A stretch of 64,000 nt of DNA from Isoetes taiwanensis (GCA_021234155.1 JAJEKV010000374.1:1-64000), one strand, 5' to 3'; shown: positions 45,301 to 58,110, counted from the stretch's first letter. A program made the numbers and translations. Notes: a model not told the origin generated them from the sequence alone.

Positions 45301-46237
45301 GCAGTTAGGATAACACGAACCTTTAGCATAAAAGCCCATGAGATTTCAAGAGAATGAAAGAAAGTGCACCCAATTCAATGCTCTGATGTGTTTGTTGTTA
45401 GCTAACAAATCTTTTCATTTTTTCTGACGATTATTTGGAATCATTCATATTAGCATGAAGGTAACTAACACTCATTAGGGCCAAGGTTATGCATGGAGAA
45501 GACTATGTCTGCCTAGGTTTTCTCTTTGGTCGGAACTGCAGGGTAGCTTATATTTCAGATGTCTCACGCATCCCATTAGACACAGAGTGTGGTATAATAA
45601 AATCTTTTCCTGGAGGACTTCAAGCCATGCAAAAGCTTTCTAAGTAGCTTCTTTTCTGCAGTAATATCTAAAGACGGAGGTGGGCAGGTGGACATACTGT
45701 TTCTTGATATGAATGGAAAGAGATCTGTGAGTACAAACTGGTCCCTTTTCCTAAGCAAGTTTGAGTAACCTCTACTCATTGCTGAGGCTTGTGTGGCTAT
45801 GTCCTTACGTACCAAAGATTGTTTCCTTTCTTTAGACTGTTATTGTACTTGTGGTATGGATATCATGCTTGCTAATTACATTTTTCTTTTTCTTTAGAAT
45901 AACCCGCAGAGTACTCATTTTCACTTTTACGAGGTATCCGGGTTCAGCAATTTAGCATGGATGCTTTGAATACCCATGAGTTATAATGTTGTAATTTCAG
46001 AGTCTAGAAGCAGTGACGAGGTTGCAGCCTAAGCGTGTCTTCTTTGTGGGGCTGTCACATGAGTTTGATCATGAACAAACTGCTGAAGAACTTGCAGATT
46101 GGTCTAGGAGGTACACTTCACTTACTCTGTAATGTCCCTGCTATGGCATTCCACATTGGTTAAGGGTTATTACTTACAGGGAAGGCATTGAGGCAAAACT
46201 ATCTTACGATGGTTTAAAAATACCGATCCAGTTATGA
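42320..46237 (+). CDS. Metallo-beta-lactamase-fold hydrolase, nine exons, intact
   Basis: Exons 42320-42498, 43883-44018, 44601-44719, 44801-44939, 45486-45591, 45662-45726, 45898-45933, 46001-46110 and 46180-46237 join in frame to 948 bases, 315 residues, with GT..AG at every junction. The start is the ATG at 42320, giving MADFGNDNEKTTNLSDLIVL. Motifs: LGSGSSSGTP (20-29), LTHEHADA (H110, H112, D114), VMHGED (H194), YISDVSR (D216), and SHEFDH (H280). These are the ligand positions of the beta-lactamase fold, with Ala115 where many members have the fifth ligand His. The nearest relative I recall is Arabidopsis At1g30300 and its fungal PhnP-like kin, with the same length; the substrate is not known to me. 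Intron 1 is 1.4 kb, others 67-582 bases. No stop or shift is present. Confidence 0.92.
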
Positions 46238-46634
46238 TCAATGTGCATAACTCAAGTAACCAGGCTCTTCTTTATCAAGAACAAAATAATAACATGAGAT
46301 AACATATCAATTCCTAGAATATATCTAATACCATTTTGGAGTTGAAATATTTTCAGAACAAAATTTATACTATGACCACAGGACAAATGATCACAAGATT
46401 GTCCGACCAGCAGAGAAACAAAGCATTTAACGTGTGCCACATGTTTTTTGACTTGTACATAAAAATTTATATTCCATGACAATTCGATTCCTTTGGGGCA
46501 AATAAAATTTGCAAACTTAACATGTAGTTGTAAAGTCACCCATAAATTAGGTTGGCAATGGTATTCCATTTCAACCGTGATGGTTACTTAAAGCCTCTTT
46601 AACAGAACAGATGGGAAGTCACCACACCCAAAGA

Positions 46635-47610
46635 GGAGAATTAATTATGTAAATAAATAAAGGTGGAAGAGTGACTTTCTATGCAAAATGATAAGAAGAG
46701 TGACTTGCTTTGCAAAATAAGCTGCTGCTAGAAAATGTCCACAACACTTTACCTCTACATGTGCATTTGTCCGCAACACTTTTACCTCTACATATGCAGT
46801 GGACAACACTTGTACCTCTACATATGTGTAGTGGACAACACTTTTACTCCTACCTGTGCATTTGTCCATAACACTTTTACCTCTACATGTGCGCTTGCTA
46901 GTATATGGAAATTTTCTTATCTCATTGTATGTACAACAACAAATCTAACATATTACACGTTTCGCAAAGAGGAGAATTAATTATGTAAATAAATGAAGGT
47001 GGAAGAGTGACTTTCTAAGCAAAATGAGGTAAGAAGAATGACTTGCTCTGCAAAATAAGTTGCTACTAGAAAATGTCAACACTTTTACCTTTAGAAGTGC
47101 ATTTGTCCACAACGCTTTTGCCTCTACATACACAGTGGACAACACTTTTACTTCTACAATCCACAACACTTTTACCTCTACATGTGCGTTTGCTAGTATC
47201 TGGAAATTTTCTTACCTCATTATATGTACAACAACAAATCTAACACATTACACATTTAGCAAAGAGGAGAATTAATTATGTAAATAAATGAAGGTGAAAG
47301 AGTGACTTTCTAAGCAAGATGAGATAAAGAGAGTGACTTGCTCTGCAAAAGAAGCTGCTGCTAAAAAATGTCCACAACACTTTTACCTTTACATGTGCAT
47401 TTGTCCACAACACTTTTACCTCTACATACGCAGTGGACAACACTTTTACCTCTACATATGTGTAGTGGACAACACTTTTACCTGTATACATGCGTTTGTC
47501 CACAACACTTCCAACTCTACATGTGCGTTTGCTAGTATCTGAAATTTTCTTATCTCTTTGTATGTATAACAACAAATCTAACACATTACACATGTTTAGC
47601 AAAGTGGTTT
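46635..47610 (+). repeat. Satellite array, three ~300-bp higher-order units
   Basis: GAATTAATTATGTAAATAAA starts units at 46639, 46974 and 47271. Each continues with GTGACTTTCTAWGCAA, GTGACTTGCT, then three to five copies of a ~32-base subunit (CCACAACACTTTTACCTCTA) and closes with GCTAGTATMTGRAAATTTTC and ACAACAAATCTAACA. Open frames on both strands are repeat shadows. It starts 400 bases after the hydrolase stop. Confidence 0.9.
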
Positions 47611-47619
47611 CATAGGGAT

Positions 47620-50355
47620 AGACCAGTGAGCTTTTTCATCTCATCCATCTCAGCTTTGTCTATCTGCATCATCTAAATTGGATCACCATATGCATCTTAA
47701 TCAACATATCCTTCCATTAAAATTTTAGCAATATACTTTGAAACTACTACGAGAAATTGGCTAGTCCCATTACATTCCTTTGGCCGGCTTTTGCTTAAGA
47801 GGCAAAGAACCTTAGTTTTCTGGGACCTTTTTGGAAATGGATGGAACATGCCTAAATCTTCTAGCTGCAAGAATTGTCATCTTGTGAAGAATACAAAACT
47901 GAGCGAAGGTCTAAGCTTTCGAAGATCTCCAATAGGAATGAAGCTTTCGAAGGTCTCCAATGGGAATGGCTATATGATTCGGGTGAAATGGCAAACACAT
48001 GGGCCTTAGCAACATCTACATGTTCCATCTCATTTGGTCTCTATAGATGTTAGGATATAATATATCATTTGGCCTCAGAATATAAGTTAATTCAATTTGA
48101 TTCTTCTTCCGAAAAAAGAAAAGAAAAAGAAAAGAAAAAAAGAAATGAGGTGCCTAGACACACGAATTGCTTCAATACGATGTGTTAGTTGTTGGATAAA
48201 GCATTTGCAATAGCCCATGACTTTCTAATATGCTGTTATAGCCAAATCTTGCAAAAAGAGCGAGTTAAGCTATCTACAATCAACCATTGTCATGCTTTAA
48301 ATTGGTAGTGTCTGTCCTAAGAAGCTATTTACAACCGGTTCAACTATATTTACAATGAGTTCAATTATATCAACTATGGTTATTGCTAGATCTCATTTCC
48401 AATGTTTGCCCTCCAACTAAATGTTATTGCTCCTCATTGGCAGAGAAATCTTTATTGAATAGCTCCTAAAAGGAGCAGGCAAATACTCATGTTTGTAACC
48501 ATATGTCAGCTTCTTTCCCTTAAGAACAATAGCCATTATTGTATGCATATATGAGTAAATGCTTCCATGGTTATTGTTGTATGAATACATGCTTATATGC
48601 TTCTGAGAATCAACTCCTAGTGGCATATCACAACCAGTACTCTTGTGGTAAAATATAAATCGTGTGACTGTCATTTGTGGATGGTATTAACAAACTCCCT
48701 CATGCAAAATACGAGATTAAATATTGATTTTTATTTATCTATTATTAACATGCTTTGTTTTTGCTATGCATACTATGTTGGAAAAGGACTTTGTAAACTG
48801 ACCATGATTAGGAAGTTCTTGTTGTTGTGCATGGAATCTCAAGTAGTACAAGTACACATAAGTTGTTTAAATAAACAAAATATACATGCAATGGGATGCA
48901 CTGCAATACATACGTATATGCAAATTATTGCAGTAGTTGTTGACACAAAGATGTAAAACATCTCCATCTAGCATTATGACTACCAGGAATGCTGGGTATA
49001 TAGAAAGCCTGGATTTTATCCCTGCACACGAAATTCCACTCTCCTCTATCTTACTCCAGTGAATTGGTTTTGAAAGCATTTCGTCAGTTGAGCTGGCGGC
49101 TTTCGCTCCCAACCTGATTCACTGCCTCGAGAACTACAGAAGGCTGGCTTGGCAAAGGACTTAAAATCCTTGTAGGTCTTCTTGTTCCAAATCAGAGTAA
49201 TCAGATTGCCAAAGGACTGAAAATCCTTTCTGATCACCTGTAAAATCAATATCAATATCAAACGTATGGCATTGCAGAGCTCTCCTTTTGGGATTAATAA
49301 TATGATACATAAGATATAAGTTGAAATGGTCTATTTGTTGTAGCACATGGATAGATGGGGTTCAAAGTAATAATTTGCATCCTACAAGTATAGTATCTTC
49401 CTTGGGACACCAAAATAGTGTCACTTTCAAATTTGATTGCATCTACAAACATTCACCCTTAAGACTGCTTGCTCACCTTCGTTTAAACTTGCTAACTCAA
49501 TCATTTAATGCAATTTATACACTTTGAACCAATATCTTTCAACATGTATTTTATGTTTTTGCAATTATGATGCTGAAATAAAATACACAAGAGAATAAGA
49601 AGCCGTGCATGGACAAGCAATCTTAATGGAAAAATGGAGCATCATGATGACTATGTTTGGTATCATTATATTATCAAGAATCACTTCATACAACATCTGA
49701 GTAAATAATTGTCTCAAATTATCTTTCTAAAATAAACTGCAGTCAAGTGCAAATATTACCTAGGATCCTGGGAGGTGCACCTATCATACAGGGGGTACAA
49801 GTTGTGCGTGCAAGGGGTTGCCAAACCCCTTTATATACACCTTAGAAATCTTCCAAAAACCCCATTTTGACCACATATTGTACTAGAGTCAATCCCCCAA
49901 GCAAGTAGCAGTATATGTATGGTTCAACCCTAAAAATAACCCTTTTGGGCCACTCATCTAGATTGTATGGCTAAACTATGTAAACTTCCTTGCCTAGGAT
50001 ATCATCAAACCAAGGCTTATAAGGGTTTGAACATTATTTCATCTCAAGTATTTGCATGTTGCAGCACAAAATGGTTTTTGTATTACATTCAAGTTCAATG
50101 TTAGGGTGTGAAAACTAACTAGCTCTTTAGCACTAGATTTTTAATGGCACTGCATTGCCGACTTATAGCTAAGAAAACAAGAATTGCATTGCACATCAAA
50201 AGATTTGGAGCTTGACTGACGTCTGGCACTTTTTAATTTTTGGGGTGCCTTCTTTTTTATGTGATGGTCATGAAAATTTGTCCCTAAGCTAATTTGGACA
50301 TGTCTAAGTCATGTATGCAGTCAAATTCACATTCTGGATTTATCCAATCTTCTAT
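47620..50355. other. No gene seen
   Basis: A purine run sits near 48112-48146 and there is a short duplicated AAGCTTTCGAAGGTCTCC word near 47908-47960. A duplicated CAAAGGACT..AAAATCCTT segment lies near 49154 and 49212. I found no reliable coding sequence. Confidence 0.45.
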
Positions 50356-50374
50356 TGCTACTACTTACAAATGT

Positions 50375-50960
50375 TAACGGGATGTTTGAGCCTAGGGTGG
50401 CATGCTTGAGCCACTTGTCATTTTTGAGCTTGGGGTGGCATGTTTGAGCCACGTGCCATGTTTGAGCATGTTTCAGCCTCGGTGGCACGTTATGTGGCAT
50501 TGTTGAGCCTAGGGGTGGCATGTTTGAATAGGCTCAAACATGCCTATGTGACATATGTTTAATGAGTTTATATGGCATCTTTGAGCCTAGGTGGCATGTT
50601 TCAGCCTCGGTGGCACGTTATATGGCATATTTGAGTCTAGGGGTGGCATGTTTGAGCCCGTGTCATGTTTGAGCCTGGATGACGTGTTTGAGCCTATGTG
50701 GCATGTTTGAGCCTCGGTGGCACGTTATGTGGCATGTTTGAGCCACGTGGCATGTGGCATGTGACATGCTTGAGCCTAGGTGGCATTTTTTAGCCTAGGG
50801 CATGTCGCATATTCAATCCTAAGGGCAATACTTGAGTTGGTGGCATGTTTCTGTCATGTGTCGTGTTTGAGCATGGTCGCATGTTTGAGCCTATGTGGCA
50901 AATTTGAGCCTAGGGCATGTTTGACCCTATGGCATGTTCGAATCTAGTGCATGGCCGATG
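50375..50960 (+). repeat. Degenerate minisatellite (TTTGAGCCTAGGTGGCATG)
   Basis: About 25 imperfect copies of a ~20-base unit, TTTGAGCCTAGGTGGCATG and variants with GTGGCACGTTATGTGGCAT, run across 585 bases. Units vary in length. There is no coding content. Confidence 0.9.
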
Positions 50961-51460
50961 CACATAAATCATGTGGTGCACATGGTAGCAAGCGTACGAG
51001 CTATGCTCCTCTTCTCAGAGAATGAATTGCGAGAGCGAAAGGTATTTCCTTTCTTGTGCCGCATAATTCCTTTCTTGGACCGATCTTGGATTTTTCTGAA
51101 CCTGCCCGAAGCAGGGCCCATGGGCGGAGGATTCAACGGTTGGATAGGGGAACCGAGCTCCGGGAGAGTGGTCATTAGCGTACAGCCCTCCGGGGGACCG
51201 CTGCCAGGAAAGGCTGCCTCGGGAACTTTTTTGGGTCTCGCCTCCTGGGGTCCTTGCTCTCCCCTCCTATGAGGAGGCCTTGCAAGGTTCTGGCCTTGTT
51301 TGACTTGGGGAAGGGTCCTAGCTCGGCTGCCCAACAACGGGCTGCACGGACCGCTCTAATGCTAACTCCTTGATCGAGACCTTGGCCTGTATGCTAGTGA
51401 TAACTTAGGAAGCCAGCTGGCAAAAAATTGGAATTTAATTCCGTGCTATGCATTAATTCA

Positions 51461-51975
51461 TTAGGGATTTTTTGAGATCATAAAAGGGCCTTCTAAGAAT
51501 TGCTGACTAAGCTATATCCAGTCAGCAAAACAGTTATAACTAAACTCACTGGATCACATTTTCTAGCATAAGTGTTGATAGAAAAGACCAAATGAGCTCT
51601 TGTTTGGTGCAATAGATAGATCTCATTGAGATCTTTCCAACCTTGGGTGGTTTGCATATCTTTTAGCCCCGTAGAATAGTAAAAAATGATAAAAAACCAT
51701 ATTTTTTAGAGTTTTGACAATCATAAATGGTTAAAATATGTGCAAAGCACCTGAGATTGGAAAGATCTCAACGAGATCTATCTATTGCACTAAACGAGAG
51801 CTCATTTGAACTTTTCTATCAATAGTTATGCTAGAAAATGTGATCCAATGCTGAATACTCTTGATTTTTTATTTGGACCGGACCCGTCTGCTCGATTTCT
51901 GATTGGTAGTTCATTTATCTTCATTTTTAGTTGGCATGTTTTGAAGGCCCTTTTTTAATCTCAAAAAAACCCTAA
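51461..51975. mobile_element. 0.5-kb fold-back element
   Basis: TTAGGGATTTTTTGAGATCA at 51461 pairs with the reverse of the segment ending at 51975. Inner blocks also pair: AGCATAAGTGTTGATAGAAA with TTTCTATCAATAGTTATGCT, and GCAATAGATAGATCTCATTG with CAACGAGATCTATCTATTGC. The two arms of about 200-240 bases are roughly 85-90% complementary by eye. It interrupts GC-rich sequence that resumes at 51990. Confidence 0.85.
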
Positions 51976-51989
51976 GGATTACGAATTTA

Positions 51990-52423
51990 TGGATGCCTTG
52001 CTACTGCAAAAGCGGTCCTCGAGTTCGGAATGCCACATCAGGAGGAGGGCAGATCCAAACTCCATTCTGCTAGTTCCGCTTGCTTCGCGTTCCGAAGTGA
52101 CGCCTCTCGGCCAGGTGTCAAGTGCAAAGGACCAAAACTCGGCCCCCAAAATGCAAGTCCCCTCCAAGAACCTGGCAACTCACAAGGTTTCATGGGTCCT
52201 ATCCTTGTCAGGACCTTGCGCCGCGTCTTGAAGTAGGGGGGAGGGTGTTGGGGCGAGCACGGCCCTAAAAACCCCAGGCAGCCTTTGCCCCAAAAGTCCT
52301 CTCGGAAGGCCGAAAGTGGCGGGCAAACTCCCCAATCCAGAACCGTGATTTGGCTCTTCCATTGGGAAGAGCGTCGACATTGCCCTGGGGACCAAGTTTC
52401 GTGGCCAGAAGACTACCCATGTT
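51990..52423 (+). mobile_element. Probable LTR-retrotransposon 3' internal end and LTR start
   Basis: GC-rich sequence ends in AGTAGGGGGGAGGGTG, a polypurine-tract-like run, followed by TGTTGGGGCGAGCACGG from about 52238. A polypurine tract directly before TGTTG is the usual internal/3' LTR junction. The LTR would then be cut by the MITE at 52424. The GC-rich stretch at 51050-51360 may be more of the same element, split by the fold-back. No gag or pol motif is readable and no second LTR was found. Confidence 0.4.
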
Positions 52424-52718
52424 CACCCAAGGAAGAAATGACATTTTGACGTCGCAGGGACGTTGCATGTGTCGTATTTTGTGACGTCGCATGCGATGTG
52501 ACGTCGCCAACATGCCACCTGGCCTAACGAACTCGTCCAGGATAGCACGGCGTCGTGGCATATGCGGCGTCAGACGTCGCAGTACATGTCGCATGCGACG
52601 TGTACACGACGTGCATGCGACATGGCGTCGCATTGACGTGACCTGGTCACGTCAAATGTGATGTCGCATGACCCAGACGTCGCAACCCACGTCGCTAAAT
52701 GACCATTCTCTTGTTGTA
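52424..52718. mobile_element. CACTA-like MITE with GCATGCGAC palindromes
   Basis: Left end CACCCAAGGAAGAAATGACA followed by TTTTGACGTCGC. The right end, reversed, is TACAACAAGAGAATGGTCA then TTTAGCGACGTG. The termini match each other and the terminus at 7580. The inside holds GTCGCATGCGATGTGACGTC, GTCGCATGCGACGTG and relatives. It is too short to encode a transposase. Confidence 0.6.
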
Positions 52719-52785
52719 TCATTCGATCTGCAGAAATTTCCGTCTTTTGTTCATAAACATGACAGTAGTTCATTCATGTTTGCAG

Positions 52786-52906
52786 ATTCTATGCAGCAGA
52801 CGTTTTATTGGCTCTTGAGTATCTGCACAAGCATGGAATTATGTATAGGGATCTCAAGCACACAAAGCTACTAGTAGCATGTAGCAAGAACTTGTGGCCT
52901 GCAAAG
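52786..52906 (+). pseudogene. Orphan exon of an AGC-type protein kinase
   Basis: After a TTTGCAG acceptor the sequence reads [19 protein letters not shown] then [12 protein letters not shown], ending at a GTATAA donor. [12 protein letters not shown] and YRDLK are the catalytic-loop exon of plant AGC or related Ser/Thr kinases. The usual KPEN after YRDL is KHTK, so the Pro and the metal-binding Asn are lost. No other kinase exon is visible within several kilobases. A CACTA-like MITE lies 67 bases upstream. Confidence 0.7.
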
Positions 52907-52909
52907 GTA

Positions 52910-53945
52910 TAATATGCTTAATGAACTCTACAGGTAAGTTACTTGTGTCCAACCAATGAGCTAAAGTTTGTAGGGTTGAGCACATGACGTCAAGCCTCAG
53001 TCAATGTCCTTCATTTTAAATTTTCTTGTCCACAATTTGCACATAGTTTCTGATCATGTCCTATAATGTAATTCTAGTCTACTCTGATTCCAAGGTCCAT
53101 TAGTGGATTACAAACCTGTAAGTTGTTGGAAGTTAATGTTGATTGGCATCTGCTGAAAATATATGCTAACCTAAGGAGATTGATCCATTCTGGTAAGGAG
53201 CCTTCCCTTTCCTCTCATTTACGTTTCTCTCCTTTTGTAATTGCATTTTGGCAGCCTATGTGGCAGTCCACCATGTTGATCATGGCATTTTGATGAATAA
53301 CCTACAGCGGCATTTTGATAAATAACCTACAGCGGCATTTTGATGATAACCTTCTGCAATAGTTATTTCATGTCTCATGAATAATAACATCCAGTTCCAA
53401 GTCGTACTCTATGCTTTAGAGGTCCTTCACGAAAATGATAAATAGTTTTGTCTAGCTTCAGATGCAAAAATGGTGATCAAAACCTTCAGAGACATTATGA
53501 AGCAGGCTTTTAATATGAATATACACAGCCCGCTAGTTGGTGGGATCTCAAGCATTATGTGAAGCATCAACGCTTCACTAAGAATCCATATTGTATTTCT
53601 GAACATTCTGCTCGGGTACCCCGCCAGTTTGCATTAAATTAAGTCCAACGCTTCATTAGCTTGGTTTTCCTCAAAGTAAGACAGGCTATTTTTCTGACTC
53701 TCCAACTTCCCCATCGAAACTTTAAACTCTTTAATCCATTTTTGTGCCACTTGTCATGAAAGTTCATTTAGCATTTTGTATGCGACCAATCCATGGAGCT
53801 TAAAGGTGGACTCGTAAATACAGTTATAGACTACTGTCCAGTGTCCATGCTATAGAAAGAGCACTGCCCATGCCATGTCCATGCAACAGCAGGACCGTTA
53901 CATATTAACATGAATCCGCAAAAGTTACCTGGGCATGAAGTTTAT
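52910..53945. other. No gene seen
   Basis: Intron-like AT-rich DNA after the kinase exon, with a small tandem repeat CTACAGCGGCATTTTGAT near 53304-53342. No further kinase exon could be read. Confidence 0.45.
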
Positions 53946-53953
53946 ATATTTTA

Positions 53954-53980
53954 CTAGTAAATTGCCCACCGTTGGTGGGC
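53954..53980 (-). mobile_element. Helitron-like 3' end (element would extend right)
   Basis: On the minus strand: hairpin GCCCACCAACGGTGGGC, six bases, CTAG, then T. It is the same architecture as 36220-36247 and, in mirror orientation, 59812-59839. Confidence 0.5.
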
Positions 53981-53989
53981 TTTACATGT

Positions 53990-56900
53990 GATTGTTCACC
54001 GTTTTGGCACAATTTGAGCCCTCGATTACATTTGATGCTAGACATACATACATACTTACGCTATAAGAATATTTACGCTAAAGAATTTGTTGAGTTTCAC
54101 CAAAACAAACATAATCAAATATAGTACACTCTAAAACATGGTGACGAACGCATTGCAATAGTTTTAATGTGTATCTAGCTATGGCTATATACTTTAGGGG
54201 TCACCAAAACTTTTCCAACAATGGGTGAAAAAGTAAGTTCAATCTAAATAATTCAATCTTGATCCACAATAAGAGTATTGGAATGATCCTTTGGTAGACC
54301 CATTTTATGGGATATCTTATGGGCTATATGTATCCAAATTTTCTCAACAATAGTACATTATACAATATCTCAAACCAAGAATGCAATTTAATTAACAAAA
54401 ACTATTTTATTTTCAACTTTTCCTTGCCCATATTCTTAAGTGGTCCATATCTGGTTCACCTCTCTAATATATAAATCTCTTCATTGGAATAGCAGGCAGT
54501 GGCAAACAAAAGGAATCAAATCTCTTCATTGGAATAGCAAGCAGTGGCAAACAAAAGGAATCAATATTTTTCGGAATGTGGTATGAGAGTTTATTTGGTT
54601 ATGACTTTTTAAAAAAAAAAAAGGTTCATAGTAATATTCATGCAAAATGTCAATGAAACTGAAGATCATAATAGCCCTTCCTCTGGGTTGTGCCATAATT
54701 CATGAAGAATAATGGTCAGCAATGAAATGGTAAAAATAATCAAAATTCAACTGATTATATCATATAAAACATAATGTGAAGCCATTGATCCTTTCTCCCT
54801 AGGAGGAAGGTAGTCAACATATCTGGGGATCAAAACTTCAATCATCCCTATGAGCGTAAGAATTATTTTACTGCATTTAATGTTACCCATAAGAAACTGA
54901 GGCATAATTTTTGCACACAAACAAACTTTAAGAATTGAGAATTGAACATGCAAGCACTGTTGTTAACCTTCAAAGCCTCACGATGATAGAGGAAAGTTAC
55001 ATGCTAAAATAGATGTTCAATAGAGGAAGCATACAATCAGATCCCATCCACAGATCAGTTGTCACCGTACTACCTGCACTGCCATTGATTCTAGCTGCAC
55101 AAAATTTACCACACTTGTATCCAGTCCTCTAGGTTCATGTAGCCGGACAACTACCATAGGACAGTCACAATGATGAACAATACGAAGTTTGTAAGGAATG
55201 CCAACATTTTGTATGGGCTAAGTAAGATCAAATTCATCTTCAAACTACTTTCTTTCCGGATTTCTTTCCTCATTGGGAAGAGCAAACTGTTCTGCTGCTC
55301 CCCAATCTGTCCTATAAAGAACACTTATGGGTTGCACATGTATAATGACTATATTGTCACCATTTTACAGCATTTGCACTCTCATCACTAAAATCAACAC
55401 AGACCTACCTTTTTGGCACAAGCAACTCAAACTGCATGCATAAGACCACAATAGATCAGAGCAAAAACCTGTTTTTTTTTTCTCTCTAGAACCGTGGAAA
55501 ATCCTTGATCTTTTGTTCTTCCTCCTGGTCTTATTTTGGATCATTGAAGGCTACTCTACAAATCCAAAATGCAAGAACATAAGATAGTCTCTTATAGTCC
55601 CAGACTGATACTTGCCTATTACGCAAGACCAATTCAAATCCTCGATTACCACCACGTATTGATTCCTAGCCATCCGGAATATAATCTTGGATCAGAGGGC
55701 TACTTAGGCGCCATATAAAAGACAGGAATGCATAAAGACCTGAATATTTTGCCCGACAAAGATAGTGTTTTGCCGTCTATGTGAAATCGGCCCCGCTTGC
55801 TTTAATGCCCCCTAAACGAGCTCCCCGACCAAGTGCCATCGCCATGACTCGCATAAAACAAATGTTCAGTTAAGTAAAAGGCAAAAATACCCAACACAAG
55901 GAGATTCGAACTACAGAAAACTACAGGTAAGCGCAAACTACAGAAATGAAGCCATGGCAATGAAGCTAGAAGCTATGTCGCTCGAGAGCCATGGATGATT
56001 CAACCCTAGTTCGTCCGCCCTTAGAATGGTCTACAAACTTTGCATCTCGCTCATGAAACATCAACGCTGATCAAAAGTACTATGCTCACATCTTGAAAAC
56101 ACATGAAGCAAAAACATGAAAGTTTGCGACACGAAAGAGAATCTACTGCCCTTGAACAAAAACGGCCACATGCTCGCAAAATACCTGTAGAATCAAGTAA
56201 ACATGAAATCGAAGGTGCTACTGCCGCCCTCCTAACCCTAACAATCTGACGTGGCATCATCTCCTCCATTGATTTCATCAAATCTGGGCCGCCCAAATTA
56301 GNAGGCTGGGTCCAACACTTACACAATAACATTATAATATAAGATGTATTTTGAGAACATTGATTTATTGTCTGGTGCAAGCTTGATTGCCTTGTTGGCT
56401 GTTCAATCCGCATTTTTTCCTTCAACAAATAGCTACAGACATTATATGTTATTTGCTATATATTCCTAGGGATAGTTATTCATTGTCCAGAGGAGAACAC
56501 TTTGAAGAAGATTTGTTATAAGGAGTACAAATTTCCAAAGATTCATATACACCATTTCTACTCAAGAAGAGGTAAAATGCTACTAGTCAGGTTCTGCATG
56601 ACTTCTCATTGAAGATGTTTTCTTAACTTATACAGGTATATCTTCTGCAAGAATGAAGCATGTGTTAATATTAGAATGAATTCTGGCAAGAGATTCCTGT
56701 AGCATAATGCTCTGTTCGACAGAACCTGATCATCGTCGCGGTGATACAAAATGGTCTTAAGCCTTCACAATCAAAGCATCATAGCATGATGCTGTATCAT
56801 ATCTGACAAATGTTTCAAGAACATATTAAGGTCCTTGCCTCCACCTATTCCAGCATGTATTGTGACTCTACTTTAGTCTGCATGATCAATGAATCTACAT

Positions 56901-58110
56901 TAATTTGTATAATCTTGTGTATCCATCTTTTCCTTGAATTGTTTTCTTGTTACAGAATCGAACTTTGCGACATCTTGAAAGAATCAGTTCAAAAATACTA
57001 CAGTGAACATTTTTATGGCAGTGCTTATAGACTACTATTTATCACTTATGACCATGCCTTTCTCTCTTAATAGTTTAGATAGGTCCATTATCGACTTTGA
57101 CTTCATATAGGATTATAAATGGATTACCAATGTTGTGGCCAAGGTTTATAGCTCTTAAAAAATAATGTGAGCCACCATAAGCCTACCTTAGGTGCTTCAT
57201 GTATCGGACCATCTATTTGCTTAGTAACACCTTGAATTTAAATTTGCATTGGTTAGCAAATATCTACCACCACCTTATTTCATATTATCCATCTGAAAAT
57301 TTCTTTCAGGTATTTTTTTTTATGTGATTCAATGTGAAATATAGCATTGAGAAAGCATCATATGCATGGAATATGGTAGAACTTCTTTTGATTATTCATG
57401 TAATTCTCAAAAATAAGACCCAAAATTCAAATACATCTTATGAAATATGTACATAATAGATGGTTTTTGAATATAGCAGATCTAACCTATGATTGGATAC
57501 CCTATGTAACTCTATACCTTATACATATCAAACAATACGTTTTTACTAGTAGCAAACGTATCGACGTAAAAGAACTACCGATACCTAAAAAGCAAGAACA
57601 TCATTTAAAAATCTTCATTACATTGCATAACCCGGCAACAGCCCTTGGCGTGTCTTTTTGCTAGTTTATTTTTTTTTTAGGGTAAGAGTGAATTTTTTGA
57701 TTAATAATGATATAAAGTAGAAGAAATCCACCGCAATGGACAGATTGAAAGAACTAGCACCAATATTATAGATCCCTATGCATCATTGCTATGTGTACTT
57801 TAGGAACTCCCACTTCCACTTCATCACGACACTAGAGAGACCATACATACTTAGTTACTCAGAAAGTTTTCTCTGCTTGTCCCAACATTTGGGACTAGGT
57901 CCTCAGAAACATATGTTGGAGGATCATGTCATCCAATATATTTCAATAAGTTCATGCCACTAGGATGTACTATACAATGACACAATAAAGAAAGGAAACA
58001 TCTTATATTATAATGTTATACCGTATTGAATGGATCAAGCCCTAATTTTAATGGTTGAGATTATATGATTGAACTTGAAGACCAAGATCTATTGCACGAC
58101 TTCCCATCAC
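53990..58110. other. No reliable gene; one short ORF of note
   Basis: Mostly AT-rich DNA. A duplicated AATCTCTTCATTGGAATAGC unit of about 46 bases lies at 54474 and 54520. After a TTGTTACAG at 56949-56957 an open segment reads IELCDILKESVQKYYSEHF, which could be an exon, but I cannot place it. One base is undetermined near 56302. Confidence 0.4.

Noticed and set aside
46639-47602. Several 60-108-codon ORFs in both directions
   Set aside because: They follow the satellite repeat unit and repeat the same peptide words.
56940-57070. Exon reading IELCDILKESVQKYY
   Set aside because: An acceptor-like TTACAG precedes it and composition is protein-like, but I could not match it to a family or find a donor or neighbouring exon.
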